A stretch of 64,000 nucleotides of DNA from Corynebacterium sp. BD556 (GCF_038452275.1 NZ_CP141643.1:1736001-1800000); one strand, 5' to 3'; shown: positions 25,612 through 34,927, counted from the first letter of the stretch. The notes: a model not told the origin generated them from the letters alone. Translations and numbers: made by a program.

Positions 25612-27546
25612 ATGGCTTCATCCGCCTCACTCGACAAGGCCGTGTGGCAAACAGCGGACACGTACCTGCGCGGCGTCGTGCCCCGGCAGAATTACGGCGA
25701 TTACATACTCCCTTTCACCGTGCTGCGTCGGCTCGAGTGTCTCCTCGAGCCCACCAAGGACGATGTGCTGCGGACGATCAAGCACACCACCTTTCCCGAG
25801 TCGATGTGGAGTGCGATCATTCAGTCCACGCACAACTTGTCGTTCTACAACACCTCCGAGTTGTCCCTGGCCACGATCGGCGGTAGCGACGACCACGTCC
25901 GCAAGGGCATGCTCACGTACCTCGACGCCTTCTCGGACAACGTGCGCGACGTGTGGGCTGCCTTCAACTTCCCGCAACTTCTGACCAAGCTCGAGGAGAA
26001 CAACGTCCTATGGGGTGTGGTCAAGCACTTCTCGGAGATCGACTTGTCCGATGAGGCGCTCGAGGAAAACGCCATGGCGGATCTCTTTGAGAATCTGATG
26101 TACCGCTCGTTTTCCGAAAATGGACAGGTCGCCGGTGAGTTCTACACCCCGCGCGACGCCATTCGTCTCATGGTTGATGTCTTGCTCTCCAGCGACGACG
26201 ACGGCCTCTACGGCCAGGCCCCGGCGCGAACGATCTACGACCCAGCGGCCGGCACCGGCGGCATGCTGCTGGTGGGCAAGCGCGCGATGGAGGAGCTCAA
26301 CCCAAAGATCGAGGTCTCCGTCTACGGGCAGGAAATGATGGCGGAGTCGCTGGCTCTGGGCAAGTCCGACCTGATCGTTTCCGGCATCTCGCCGGACGCT
26401 ATCCGCGACGGCGACACCCTGGCCAACGACCGCTACGAAGGCGAGCAGTACGACTACGTGCTGTCCAATCCGCCCTACGGGTCTGACTGGAAGCGTTCCA
26501 AAGACGCTGTCACCCGCGAAGCCAACATCGAGGGCTCCCGCTTTAGCCATGGGCTTCCCCCGGTCTCTGACGGGCAGATGCTGTTTCTCAGCCATGTGGT
26601 TCACAAGCTGAAGGACAAGGAGCACGGCACCACCAAGGGCGGTCGAGCTGGTGTGGTCACCAACGGCTCGCCCCTTTTTACCGGCGGCCCCGGTTCCGGC
26701 CCGGACCAGATCCGTAACTGGCTGATCAACAGCGACGTGATCGACGCGATCATCGCCCTGCCGACGGACATGTTCTACAACACCGGCATCGCAACCTACG
26801 TGTGGATCCTGGACAAGAACAAGGAACCTAGGCGCAAGGGCACAATCCAGCTTATCGACGCCACCGGGACCTTCTCCCCGATGCGCAAGAGCATGGGCAA
26901 CAAACGCCGCGAATTCTCCGATGCCGATCGTAAGTTCATCCTGGATATCTACAACGCCTTCGAAGATGCCGACCCAGAGTACTCTAAGGTTGTCGCCCCT
27001 GATGAGCTGGGTTTTACCGATGTCCCGATGTACCGGATCATGCGTTACTCCACTCGCATCGCCGATGAGACCGTCGCTGCGGCCATGAGCCACAAGCAGG
27101 CGCTGACCGGGCATGAAGCCGTCATCCGCTCCTGCGAGGGTGTGACCTGGAACGACCTTCCCGCACACCTGAAAGAGGCGGCCAAGGCAGCCGGCCTCAA
27201 GATGGGGGCACCCCTGCTCGGCCACATCATGGCCTCGGTGGCGGTTCAGGATGACAACGCACCGGAAGCCGTCGACCACAAAGGCAACAAGGTGATCGAT
27301 AAGGCATCGAAGATCACCGAGCGCATCCCCCTCACCGAAGACATCGACGAGCACATGGACCGTGAGGTCCTGCCCTTCGCCCCCGATCTCATCTGGGACA
27401 TGACCGAAGCAAAGGTCGGCTATGAAATCCCCATGACCCGGATGTTCTACAAGCCGGAGGAAATGCCCACGCTGGAGGAGCTCGATGCGGAGATCGAGAG
27501 CGTTCTCGAGTCCATTCGTGCGCGCTTTCAGGAGGTGAAGGAGTGA
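25612..27546 (+). CDS. hsdM: Type I restriction-modification DNA methyltransferase subunit
   Basis: The 644-residue product carries an HsdM N-terminal helical domain (1-140), the S-adenosylmethionine motif YDPAAGTGG (209-217) and the catalytic motif NPPYG (286-290) of N6-adenine methylases. A long C-terminal region (450-644) contains a coiled coil, normal for the larger HsdM subgroup. Two M subunits and one S subunit make the methylase core that protects host DNA. The stop codon overlaps the hsdS start (GTGA), which indicates translational coupling. The 223-bp gap before it holds no gene; an AT-richer stretch (about 25515-25545) is the likely promoter. Confidence 0.95.
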   Translation: MASSASLDKAVWQTADTYLRGVVPRQNYGDYILPFTVLRRLECLLEPTKDDVLRTIKHTTFPESMWSAIIQSTHNLSFYNTSELSLATIGGSDDHVRKGMLTYLDAFSDNVRDVWAAFNFPQLLTKLEENNVLWGVVKHFSEIDLSDEALEENAMADLFENLMYRSFSENGQVAGEFYTPRDAIRLMVDVLLSSDDDGLYGQAPARTIYDPAAGTGGMLLVGKRAMEELNPKIEVSVYGQEMMAESLALGKSDLIVSGISPDAIRDGDTLANDRYEGEQYDYVLSNPPYGSDWKRSKDAVTREANIEGSRFSHGLPPVSDGQMLFLSHVVHKLKDKEHGTTKGGRAGVVTNGSPLFTGGPGSGPDQIRNWLINSDVIDAIIALPTDMFYNTGIATYVWILDKNKEPRRKGTIQLIDATGTFSPMRKSMGNKRREFSDADRKFILDIYNAFEDADPEYSKVVAPDELGFTDVPMYRIMRYSTRIADETVAAAMSHKQALTGHEAVIRSCEGVTWNDLPAHLKEAAKAAGLKMGAPLLGHIMASVAVQDDNAPEAVDHKGNKVIDKASKITERIPLTEDIDEHMDREVLPFAPDLIWDMTEAKVGYEIPMTRMFYKPEEMPTLEELDAEIESVLESIRARFQEVKE

Positions 27547-28742
27547 ATCGCACAGTCAGTCTCAGACACTATGCAGACGTCAATCCCCGCACCAACGAGT
27601 TCAAGGAAGTAGCTGAGGGGGAGTCACTAGCGTTTCTTCCGCTTGAAAATATTTGGCCATCCGGGTCTGCAGACTATTCGCAGACCAAAGCATGGAAAAA
27701 CACGGACACCAGCTATACACAATTCCGACGCGGAGATATTTTGGTACCAAAGGTTACCCCTACTGTCTTTCACGGTCGCTCAATGATTGCCGAAACGGAG
27801 ACAGAAGTTGGACTCGCCACCTCGGAGGTTCATGTTCTCCGCCCTAAGAATGGCGCTGACGCACGGTGGATTACCTATAACCTCCTCTCAAGTCAGTTCC
27901 TAGATCGCGCGCGCGGTGCTGTTCATGGAGTCGGTGGTCTGCAGCGCATCTCCTCTAGTTACCTTGGCAGTTACAAGGTGGTCGAGACAGGTATCCCTAA
28001 CCAGAAGCGCATCGCCGACTACCTGGACCGGGAGACCGCCGAGATCGACGCTGCCGTGGCCGACCTGGATAGGTATGTGGAGCTACTCTCTCTGCGAAGG
28101 ATTAGCATTGTTGAGCGTCGCTTAGTCGAGGCAAGTTACGAGATGTGTCCAATAGGACTCCTTGCGAACGTAACGCTGGGAAAAATGGTATCCACAAAAG
28201 CGCAAGACGATGGCGTCTTACAAAACTACCTTCGAGCTGCACATGTGCAGCCTGGTGGCCGCCTAGACTTCTCGGCACCTGAAAGACGAATGTACTTCTC
28301 GGCTTCCGAAGCTTATCGCCTAAACTTGTTGAAAGGCGACGTTGTCGTAGTGGAGGGTGGTGCTGGATTCGGCCGAAGCGCCATTCTTGATACCGATCTG
28401 CCAAACTGGGGATTTCAAAACTCAATTAACCGGCTCCGGGTCAAACCAAGCAAAGCCGACCCCCGCTTTGTCAACTACATGCTAATGAGAGCTCTGCAGA
28501 ACGGTTCCATCGACCTTGCTACCGACACCGCTACCATTCCGCATTTCACAGCAGAAAAACTGTCTCGTTTTCGTATACCTGTTTGCTCTCTGGCGGACCA
28601 GGTTCGCTTCTCAGACACTATCGACCGCGAGACTGCCACACTCGACTCCCTCATCTCCGAGTCCACTAAGCTCCGCGACCTCCTCCTGAAGCGTCGTTCC
28701 GTTCTTATCACTGAGGTCGTCACCGGCCGGAAGAAGGTGTAG
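27543..28742 (+). CDS. hsdS: Type I restriction-modification specificity subunit
   Basis: The 399-residue product begins at a GTG overlapping the hsdM stop. It has the two-fold HsdS plan: a first target-recognition domain (about 1-150), a conserved spacer helix ('QKRIADYLDRETAEIDAAV', 151-190), a second recognition domain (200-350), and a repeat of the helix at the end ('DQVRFSDTIDRETATLDSLI'). The two recognition domains should read the two halves of a bipartite target with a spacer set by the helices. Base composition is visibly more AT-rich than in hsdM and hsdR, as is usual for exchangeable specificity genes. The target sequence cannot be deduced. Confidence 0.93.
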   Translation: MNRTVSLRHYADVNPRTNEFKEVAEGESLAFLPLENIWPSGSADYSQTKAWKNTDTSYTQFRRGDILVPKVTPTVFHGRSMIAETETEVGLATSEVHVLRPKNGADARWITYNLLSSQFLDRARGAVHGVGGLQRISSSYLGSYKVVETGIPNQKRIADYLDRETAEIDAAVADLDRYVELLSLRRISIVERRLVEASYEMCPIGLLANVTLGKMVSTKAQDDGVLQNYLRAAHVQPGGRLDFSAPERRMYFSASEAYRLNLLKGDVVVVEGGAGFGRSAILDTDLPNWGFQNSINRLRVKPSKADPRFVNYMLMRALQNGSIDLATDTATIPHFTAEKLSRFRIPVCSLADQVRFSDTIDRETATLDSLISESTKLRDLLLKRRSVLITEVVTGRKKV

Positions 28743-28744
28743 TC

Positions 28745-31700
28745 ATGGGTATTCAGTCCACGATGGAGAAGGCGTTCGAGGACGCTATTGTCAACCACCT
28801 GATCGGCTCCGGGTGGCTGCACGACACCGACACCACCAATCCCGGGTGGGACAAGGCCCGGGCGCTCTACGTCCCCGACGTGCTGCACTGGCTGGAAACC
28901 CAGTACCCGGAGGAGTACGCAAAGGCGGTGCCCGAGGGGGCGGCCGACGTGCAGCGCGAGGTGTACGTCTCCAAGCTGCTCGACAGGCTTGCCCAGATGC
29001 TGGACAAGGCCCCGATCCTCAACGCGCGGACCAAGAAAGTCCAGCACGGGTTGCTGGGAACGCTGCGAAGCGGCTTCTCCCACGCCCAGCGCGGCCAGAT
29101 GAAGGCCACCTTCCCCAACATGGTGGCCTTCTACCCGGAAAACCCGCTCTACACCAGCGCGGTCGAGGACGCACAGAAAAACCGACTTCGCGTGATGCGC
29201 CAGGTACCTTTCGACGTCACCGGCACCGACACCCTGGACCTAATGCTCACCGTCAACGGCATCCCGGTGGCCACCCTCGAGCTCAAGACGGACAACACCC
29301 AGGCGGTGCGCGACGCCATCAAGCAGTACAAGGTCGACCGCAAGCCGACCAAGAACCGCCCCCTGCTGCAGCCCAGCCGGGCACTGGTTCACTTCGCCGT
29401 GTCCAACCAGGAAGTCTACATGACCACCGCCCTGGCAGGTGTAGATACGTTCTTCCTGCCTTTTAACAAGGGCAACGACGGCCACGCCGGCAACCCGGTC
29501 AACCCGAACGGTTCCGACACCGCTTACCTGTGGCGCGAGGTGCTCGAGCCGGAATTGTTTCTGCGCATCCTGCGGGACTACGCTCTGTGGGAGCCGGCCT
29601 CCAAGGGCAATGCCGGGCGGCTTGTTTTCCCCCGCTACCACCAGCTGCGGGCCACCGAGAAGGTCATTAGCGACATCGACGAGCGTGCCCGTAACACCGG
29701 CAGCGGCGCGGGCGGGCGATACCTGATCCAGCACTCCGCCGGCTCCGGAAAGACCAAGACCATCGCGTGGCTGGCCCACCGGGCGGGACGCTTCATTGAC
29801 CCCGCGGGCAAGCCCGTGTTCGATTCGGTCATCGTGGTCACCGACCGAACCGCCCTCGACGACAACGTCAAGGAGGGCCTCGACCTCCTCCGGGCCTCCG
29901 AAGGTTTGGTTGTCAACGTCGACAACAAACTGGGGTCCAAATCCAAGACCCTGGAGTCGGCGCTGACTAAAGGCGGGCACATCATCTCGTGCACCATCCA
30001 GACCTTCCCCGCCCTGGCGAAGATGATGGAGACATCCCCCGCGCTGCACGGACGCAACTACTGCGTCATCATGGACGAGGCCCACTCCTCCCAGCACGGC
30101 GAGGCCGCCACCCGCCTGCGCGAGATCCTTGTCGATGTAGACACCTCTGCGGCAGAGGACGAAGACATCTCAGCAGACGACATGCTGCTCGCGATGGACA
30201 AAGCCGTAGCGAACGCGTCGAACTTAAGCTTCATCGCCCTGACCGCCACCCCCAAAGCCAAGACCCTAGCAGCGTACGGCTCCGTGGACCCCGAGAATCC
30301 CGACCGCCGGGTGGCCTTTGACACTTACCAGATGAGCCAGGCCATCGAGGAAGGCTTCATCCTCGACGTTTTGTCCAACTACTCCACTTACGCCATGTTC
30401 GCCCGCATCCGCGACGAGCTCGGCCGCGAAGACACCGTCGACTTCGGCAAAGCCGTGACCGACATGGTGCGCTTTGTCCGGATGCACCCCACCTCGATCG
30501 CCCAAAAGGTCGAAGTCACGGTCGAGCACTTCCGCCGCAACGTCATGCACCACCTGGACGGAACCGCTAAAGCCATGGTCGTCGCCACCAACAGGAGATC
30601 AGCGGTGACGTGGTCTCACAAGATGAACGAGTACATCGCGAAACGCGGCTACGGCGACATGACAACCCTCGTGGCCTTCTCTGGGTCGCTGACGTACGGC
30701 GAAGGCGAAGAAGTCATTGAGGTCACCGAGGCTTCCATGAACAGTGTCCGCGACACCGCTGTGCACTTCCGAGAGCACAACGAGGCCAAGGTGCTGATCG
30801 TGGCCAACAAGTTCCAGACCGGTTTCGATGAGCCCCGCCTGTGCGCGATGTACGTTGACCGCAAACTCTCCGGCGTTCAAGCAGTGCAAACGCTCTCAAG
30901 GCTGAACCGGGTCTTTCCCAACAAGCCCAAGCCGATGGTCGTGGACTTCATCAATGAGCCTTCAGCGATCCTCGAGGCATTCACTCCCTACTACCGCGAC
31001 GCTCACATCGAAGATGAAATTCCGGCCAACGCGTTGGCCGACCTGGGAGATCTCCTCGACGCTTCCGGGTTCTACACACTGGAAGAGCTTAACGAGCTTG
31101 CAGATGCCTACATCGCCCGGGCAGACAGCGAAGCGCTTCAGAGCTTGGTTTCACCCATGCGTGCCCGCTGGAACGCCCACATGCGTAACGCGCGCATGAC
31201 AATGAACAAGGAGGCCTACGAAGAAGGGGAGTCCTTCCGGTCCAACCTCATCAAATACGCCCACGCCTGGGAGTTCCTCAGCCAGATTGTCGACTTCCAG
31301 GACGCTTTGCTCCACAAGCGGGCGATCGTGGCCGGCCTGTTGTCGAAAAACCTCAACCTCGAGCGCCAAGACGATGACGACGACTACACCACCGGCATCG
31401 AGCTGGTCGGGGTTGCCGTGGAGCCGATCAGCAACGCCACCGATCTCGAGCTAGCGGGTCAGGAGACTAGCAGCAAGCTAGAACTTCCCGGCTTCGACGG
31501 CCGCCCGGTGGGTGAACACTCCCCGGTCCAGGCCGCCTTTGACGAGGCAGTGGATCAGGTTAACCAGCTCATGGCCGCCCTAGGAATTGAAGGAGCATCC
31601 GAAGCGGCGGGAGCCGCCATCCGCGCCAGCTACGGGATACTCGTCGAGGATGAGTTGGTGCAGGCGCTCGCGCGAGAAAACGACGCTTCCCAGGTCGCGG

Positions 31701-31939
31701 GCACGAACCTGTTCAAGACTAAAGGCCTTGGGGCAATCGTCACCGCCGCACGGAAGTCTGAGGAAGTCTTCGAGGCCGTCACCGCCGATCCAGATAACCT
31801 CGACACATTCCTTCAGGCCTTGGCGCGGATGGTTGTCGCCGCGGAACAGGATGCAGCCAGCCACCACACACTTGTGGAGGGGGAGCTCCCGTACCCAATT
31901 CACACGGTTGTGGTGAACGATCGCTCCCTGCCCCGGTAG
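28745..31939 (+). CDS. hsdR: Type I restriction-modification endonuclease/translocase subunit
   Basis: The 1064-residue product begins 2 nt after hsdS. It carries the nuclease core D165...E179xK181 (PD-(D/E)xK fold), a Walker A loop SAGSGKT (331-337), DEAH (444-447), the 'TATP' helicase motif III and a second RecA domain with 'QTGFDEP'. This is the complete motor that translocates unmethylated DNA and cleaves it away from the recognition site. The length matches the HsdR family and there is no frameshift, so the three-gene system looks functional. It ends in an acidic, helical domain that docks to the methylase. Confidence 0.95.
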   Translation: MGIQSTMEKAFEDAIVNHLIGSGWLHDTDTTNPGWDKARALYVPDVLHWLETQYPEEYAKAVPEGAADVQREVYVSKLLDRLAQMLDKAPILNARTKKVQHGLLGTLRSGFSHAQRGQMKATFPNMVAFYPENPLYTSAVEDAQKNRLRVMRQVPFDVTGTDTLDLMLTVNGIPVATLELKTDNTQAVRDAIKQYKVDRKPTKNRPLLQPSRALVHFAVSNQEVYMTTALAGVDTFFLPFNKGNDGHAGNPVNPNGSDTAYLWREVLEPELFLRILRDYALWEPASKGNAGRLVFPRYHQLRATEKVISDIDERARNTGSGAGGRYLIQHSAGSGKTKTIAWLAHRAGRFIDPAGKPVFDSVIVVTDRTALDDNVKEGLDLLRASEGLVVNVDNKLGSKSKTLESALTKGGHIISCTIQTFPALAKMMETSPALHGRNYCVIMDEAHSSQHGEAATRLREILVDVDTSAAEDEDISADDMLLAMDKAVANASNLSFIALTATPKAKTLAAYGSVDPENPDRRVAFDTYQMSQAIEEGFILDVLSNYSTYAMFARIRDELGREDTVDFGKAVTDMVRFVRMHPTSIAQKVEVTVEHFRRNVMHHLDGTAKAMVVATNRRSAVTWSHKMNEYIAKRGYGDMTTLVAFSGSLTYGEGEEVIEVTEASMNSVRDTAVHFREHNEAKVLIVANKFQTGFDEPRLCAMYVDRKLSGVQAVQTLSRLNRVFPNKPKPMVVDFINEPSAILEAFTPYYRDAHIEDEIPANALADLGDLLDASGFYTLEELNELADAYIARADSEALQSLVSPMRARWNAHMRNARMTMNKEAYEEGESFRSNLIKYAHAWEFLSQIVDFQDALLHKRAIVAGLLSKNLNLERQDDDDDYTTGIELVGVAVEPISNATDLELAGQETSSKLELPGFDGRPVGEHSPVQAAFDEAVDQVNQLMAALGIEGASEAAGAAIRASYGILVEDELVQALARENDASQVAGTNLFKTKGLGAIVTAARKSEEVFEAVTADPDNLDTFLQALARMVVAAEQDAASHHTLVEGELPYPIHTVVVNDRSLPR

Positions 31940-31951
31940 CCGCTCCCGCTA

Positions 31952-31987
31952 ACGATCAAGCACACCACCTTCCCCGAGTCGATGCGG
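31952..31987 (+). repeat. Remnant of a second hsdM gene
   Basis: These 36 bases match hsdM positions 25774-25809 at 34 of 36 bases. One difference is silent (TTT to TTC) and one changes Trp to Arg. The match ends abruptly on both sides. The remaining part of 31940-32070 shows no gene. It is best read as a scar from recombination between two related hsdM genes or loss of an earlier type I system. Confidence 0.7.
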
Positions 31988-32614
31988 GGAACCCTCTCAG
32001 CGCAACTTCGATGCCCCAGAAAGCCACTACCGCCTGCGTCGAGGTGAACTCTGGCCTGGGACCGCGCGGGTTAGCTGCGCCAAAGATCAAGGTCTTGCCA
32101 GTCAGCGGGTGCTCCGGTGCGCGAGAGCGAAACGGTGGGATTGTGCGGGTAGGTGTCGAATAGTCTGGGTAGCTTATCGGCGGGGGATAATCCCAGTTGG
32201 CGGTGAAGGTATTGCACGAGCGAGAGTTGACCGAAAGCGCGGTTCATCTGCCCGGCCACAGCCACTAGCCGGGGGTCTTTATTGAGTTTGGGTTTGATGT
32301 GATAGACACGGTTGAACATGCGGGCGTGGTGAGCGGCGAAGTTGCGCAGAATATTCAGTGACTTGAGCCAGGACTCAAGTTGGGCAGCGCTCAGCGCGCA
32401 GTGGTCGGCGATGCGGTTGCGCACCGGGGTCGGTGACATTCCGTAAAGGTACGACAGCATGCCCCAGTCCATGACTTCCACGGAAGCCCAGATTGGCATA
32501 GCACCGCCGTACTTTTGTTGGTGGTGGGCGACGAAGTCCTCCTTCGAGTTATTCACCGCGGACGTGTATTTCGCCAGCCAGTTCTCGTACACGGGGCGAT
32601 GCTCCTATATTGTG

Positions 32615-33842
32615 TCAAGCGCTTTTCAGAAATTTTTCGTAGGCCGATGCTAATTCCGTCAACGGACGTTTTCCAGTCTCGATGTCACTGATCCTCGCCG
32701 GGGCACACCCCAAATGCTTCGCTACAACCACCTGGGTGAGATGCTTCGCGATACGCAGTTCTTTCAACTCATCCCGACGAAGATCCCTGGGCTGTGGCGT
32801 ACTGCGCCTGGTGCATATGACCCGGTAGATCTCCCGGACGATCGCGCGCTTCAGGCAGCGAATAATCTCCCTTTTCGACAACCCCTCCTCGGTACGCCGG
32901 GCGACGTACTCCCTGGTGCGCTGGTCACACTTCATCCTCACCATAGCGATTCGGTACAACGCTGAGTTCGCCCGCCGGTCACCACCACGATTGAGCCGGT
33001 GCCGGTTGGTTCGCCCAGAGCTTGCCGGCAGTGGAGCCGCTCCACATAAGTGCGCCAGCGCTGCTTCGGAGTGGATGCGCTCCGGATTATCGCCGATGCT
33101 GATCAGCAGATCAGCGGAAACAAGAGCCCCACATCCCACGATGTTGCTGACATGGGGATTGATCACTGACACCAGGGCAGCGATCCGGGTTTCCAGCTCA
33201 TCGCACTGCACCCGCAATGCGCGGTAGGTCGTGGCCAGAATCTTCAGGCTGGTCAGCACACCATTTCGCGGATCAGTACCATCCGACGACGGTCGGCAGT
33301 ACACCAACGCGTTGACCAGAGCGTGGTTGGTCATCGTGGCGTAGCGGGTGCGGATGTCATCAGGGGCTGTGACCAGCAACGACTTCATCGTTGTGATGAG
33401 TTTCGCGGTGGTGGACACCAGCTGTTTCCGGGTGATCTGTAACGCTCGTAACGACTCCACCGGGCCCGTGGAATCTTTAGGCGTGCTCAGCCCTTCCCCG
33501 GTCAGGACCTGTCGCGCGGCGGCAAGGGCATCCACCGGATCTGATTTCCCATCCCGGCGTCGAATGCTGCGGGCCGGGCGCAGGACTTCAACGACCGTGT
33601 AGCCACGGTCTATGAGGTGCCGGGTTAATCCGGCACCGAAGGAGTTGGTTCCTTCTACTCCGACGGCGCCGACACCGTGCTTGCTGAGGAACTCGGCGAG
33701 GTGTGTAGCCGGGCCTAGTGGTGGGGAAGGTTTCGGTGGTCAGGTGCCGGCCGGTTGGGGTCACCGCGGCGACGGTGTGGGTGTCGGTGTGGGTGTCGAC
33801 CCCGGCGACGGGGCTTGCGGAGAGGTCGATGTCTGTGGTCAT
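32615..33842 (-). pseudogene. IS110-family DEDD transposase with a C-terminal helix-turn-helix, frameshifted
   Basis: The N-terminal RuvC-like part starts at the ATG at 33842 and reads 'VAGVDTHTDTHTVA'. The frame then breaks at an AC-repeat (33701-33706) and continues in another frame as 'HLAEFLSKHGVGAVGVEGTNSFGAGL', 'DGKSDPVDALAAA' and the Transposase_20 domain ('NIVGCGALVSADLL', 'PLPASSGRTNRHRL'). All four acidic DEDD positions are present if the frames are joined. The last 60 residues ('LKELRIAKHLTQVVVAKHLGCAPARISDIETGKRPL') are an XRE-type helix-turn-helix, which I recall from other actinobacterial IS110 elements. Loss of two bases in ACACAC would explain the break; a sequencing error is possible. 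Confidence 0.85.
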
Positions 33843-34120
33843 GGCTGTCAACGCTTTCGCATAGGGAAGTGATGAAGGTAGCCGCTGATCCGAGGGTTCG
33901 AGCAGACAGGACACTGATGGGACTACTACTATGGCACCTGCCGGGGTGCTCACGGTGAGAGGTCACGCTCCTATGAGGTCATGACCGAATCGCCGGATCG
34001 CGGTGCGGGGCGAGAACCAGCCCGGAAGACAGATCGCAACGAAGGCACACAATCAGATTGTGGCCAGTCCGTTAGTGGGTCATTCCGGATGGTTCTTGTC
34101 CCGCACTCCCATTATCAGTG
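33843..34120 (-). ncRNA. Non-coding 5' segment of the IS110 element, candidate bridge-RNA locus
   Basis: This 278-bp segment lies between the IS end and the transposase start. IS110 elements are known to express from this end a bridge RNA whose two loops pair with target and donor DNA. A short perfect stem (CACAAT/ATTGTG, 34048-34062) and other GC-rich hairpin potential are visible. I could not identify the guide loops, so this is assigned by position. Confidence 0.35.
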
Positions 34121-34538
34121 TCCGTTTTTGCTGTGTTGACGAGCGCGGGGCCCCAGTTGTTCCGGGTTGAGATGGATCATAGGGTCAATGCGCCCAAGTT
34201 CATGGCCCAGCATGGTTTTGACCGCCATCTCGATTCGGTCGAGCTCCATAAAGACCGTGTGGCGCAGACGTTCATCGAACTCATAGAGTGAAACGACTAG
34301 CTCGATTGATGCTCCGTTGACGAATTTATCGCGCGCTTGGCCAGCGACGAATCCGTCAACCGAGCATAGGGTGCCAGTATCCGGAGAGCCGGTAGTAATT
34401 GAGCTGAGCAAGCACTTGTTCGGCGTACGCTCGGTCAGTGATGCTCATACCGCGTGACCGCAGCAGATCGACCTGTTCTGGGTACGTTTTGAATTGTTTG
34501 GGCTGTGCCCCCGGCTAGACTCCGTGATCGGCCTATCA

Positions 34539-34624
34539 ATAAACAAAGACCGGCCCTGGACTCCCACCTTGATGGGTAGCGGAACCGGTCATGTTGTTAA
34601 TCAGCTTACGTCATAAGTTCAGGC
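34539..34624 (-). ncRNA. Structured small RNA upstream of the abi gene (abiF-RNA-like)
   Basis: Starting about 7 nt after a good -10 box, the minus strand encodes about 86 nt. It contains a small hairpin (CTTA/TAAG with 5-nt loop) followed by a larger one (34590-34548: GACCGG paired with CCGGTC, with an inner ACCCA/TGGGA-type stem). The larger hairpin ends in TTTGTTTATT, a rho-independent terminator. No reading frame is seen. Conserved 'abiF RNA' motifs are known directly upstream of Abi_2 genes in several phyla, and recent work connects them with AbiF as an RNA-controlled toxin. Position, size, terminator and orientation all fit, but I could not test the consensus. Confidence 0.5.
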
Positions 34625-34630
34625 TCGCTC

Positions 34631-34659
34631 AACCTATAGCCTTCGGGTGCGGTTGTCAA
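34631..34659 (-). promoter_or_regulatory. Promoter of the abi-associated RNA
   Basis: On the minus strand a perfect -35 TTGACA (34659-34654) is separated by 17 nt from TAGGTT (34636-34631), which fits the corynebacterial TANNNT -10 box. This is one of the clearest sigma-70-type promoters in the window, and no protein start lies within 170 nt of it. Confidence 0.65.
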
Positions 34660-34927
34660 TCCCGTTGGTCTTTGACAAATTAAGATACTTTCGGCTCGGT
34701 TCAACCATTTAAGCAGCAGCGATAAGTCGTTTTGAATGGCTGGGACACAGCCACAGCGCTCGGGCGGAGGTTCGACGACTGCCGGGTGTGGCGAGTGCTC
34801 CCCGGGCGGATTTTTGGCGACGTCCGGGGCCGCAAAGGCTCGCACCACCCCACCCGTAGCGCCCCACCGCACCTACCCGCTACACTTAGTCCTCGTCGCG
34901 TCTGGCTGTCGCGCGCTGCAACCACTC

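Larger units (their letters stand above)
32605..34120 (-). mobile_element. IS110-family insertion sequence (about 1.5 kb)
   Basis: The limits are inferred from where the abi reading frame breaks and resumes (NG at 34121, EHRP from 32604), giving about 1516 bp. There are no obvious terminal inverted repeats or target duplication, as expected of IS110 elements. The transposase occupies 32615-33842, leaving a long non-coding segment on its 5' side and about 10 bp on its 3' side. Exact ends may be off by a few bases because GGA occurs at both junctions. Confidence 0.8.
32071..34514 (-). pseudogene. Abi_2 (AbiF/AbiD-type) abortive-infection gene, broken by a frameshift and an insertion
   Basis: Three pieces in order cover one Abi_2 protein. 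Piece 1 (34514-34360) reads '...LNYYRLSGYWHPML' and has no start codon before an upstream stop. Piece 2 (34360-34121), in another frame, reads 'GFVAGQARDKFVNGAS', 'VSLYEFDERLRHTVF' and 'LDRIEMAVKTMLGHELG'. Piece 3 (32604-32071), after the inserted element, reads 'YENWLAKYTSAVNNSKEDFVAHHQQKYGG', 'PIWASVEVMDWGMLS' and the HEPN-like 'LNILRNFAAHHARMFNR' (RxxxxH) motif. Joining pieces 2 and 3 at the IS boundary restores the frame. Abi_2 proteins are HEPN RNases that stop phage growth by arresting the host. The frameshift near 34360 and the IS both inactivate it. Confidence 0.85.

Noticed and set aside
26008..27354. 448-codon minus-strand open frame opposite hsdM
   Set aside because: It is entirely antisense to hsdM, whose catalytic motifs are intact; a low-complexity translation without domains.
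33588..33953. Independent 121-codon protein upstream of the transposase
   Set aside because: Its middle matches the N-terminus of IS110 transposases; it is the first part of the frameshifted transposase, read through into a wrong frame.
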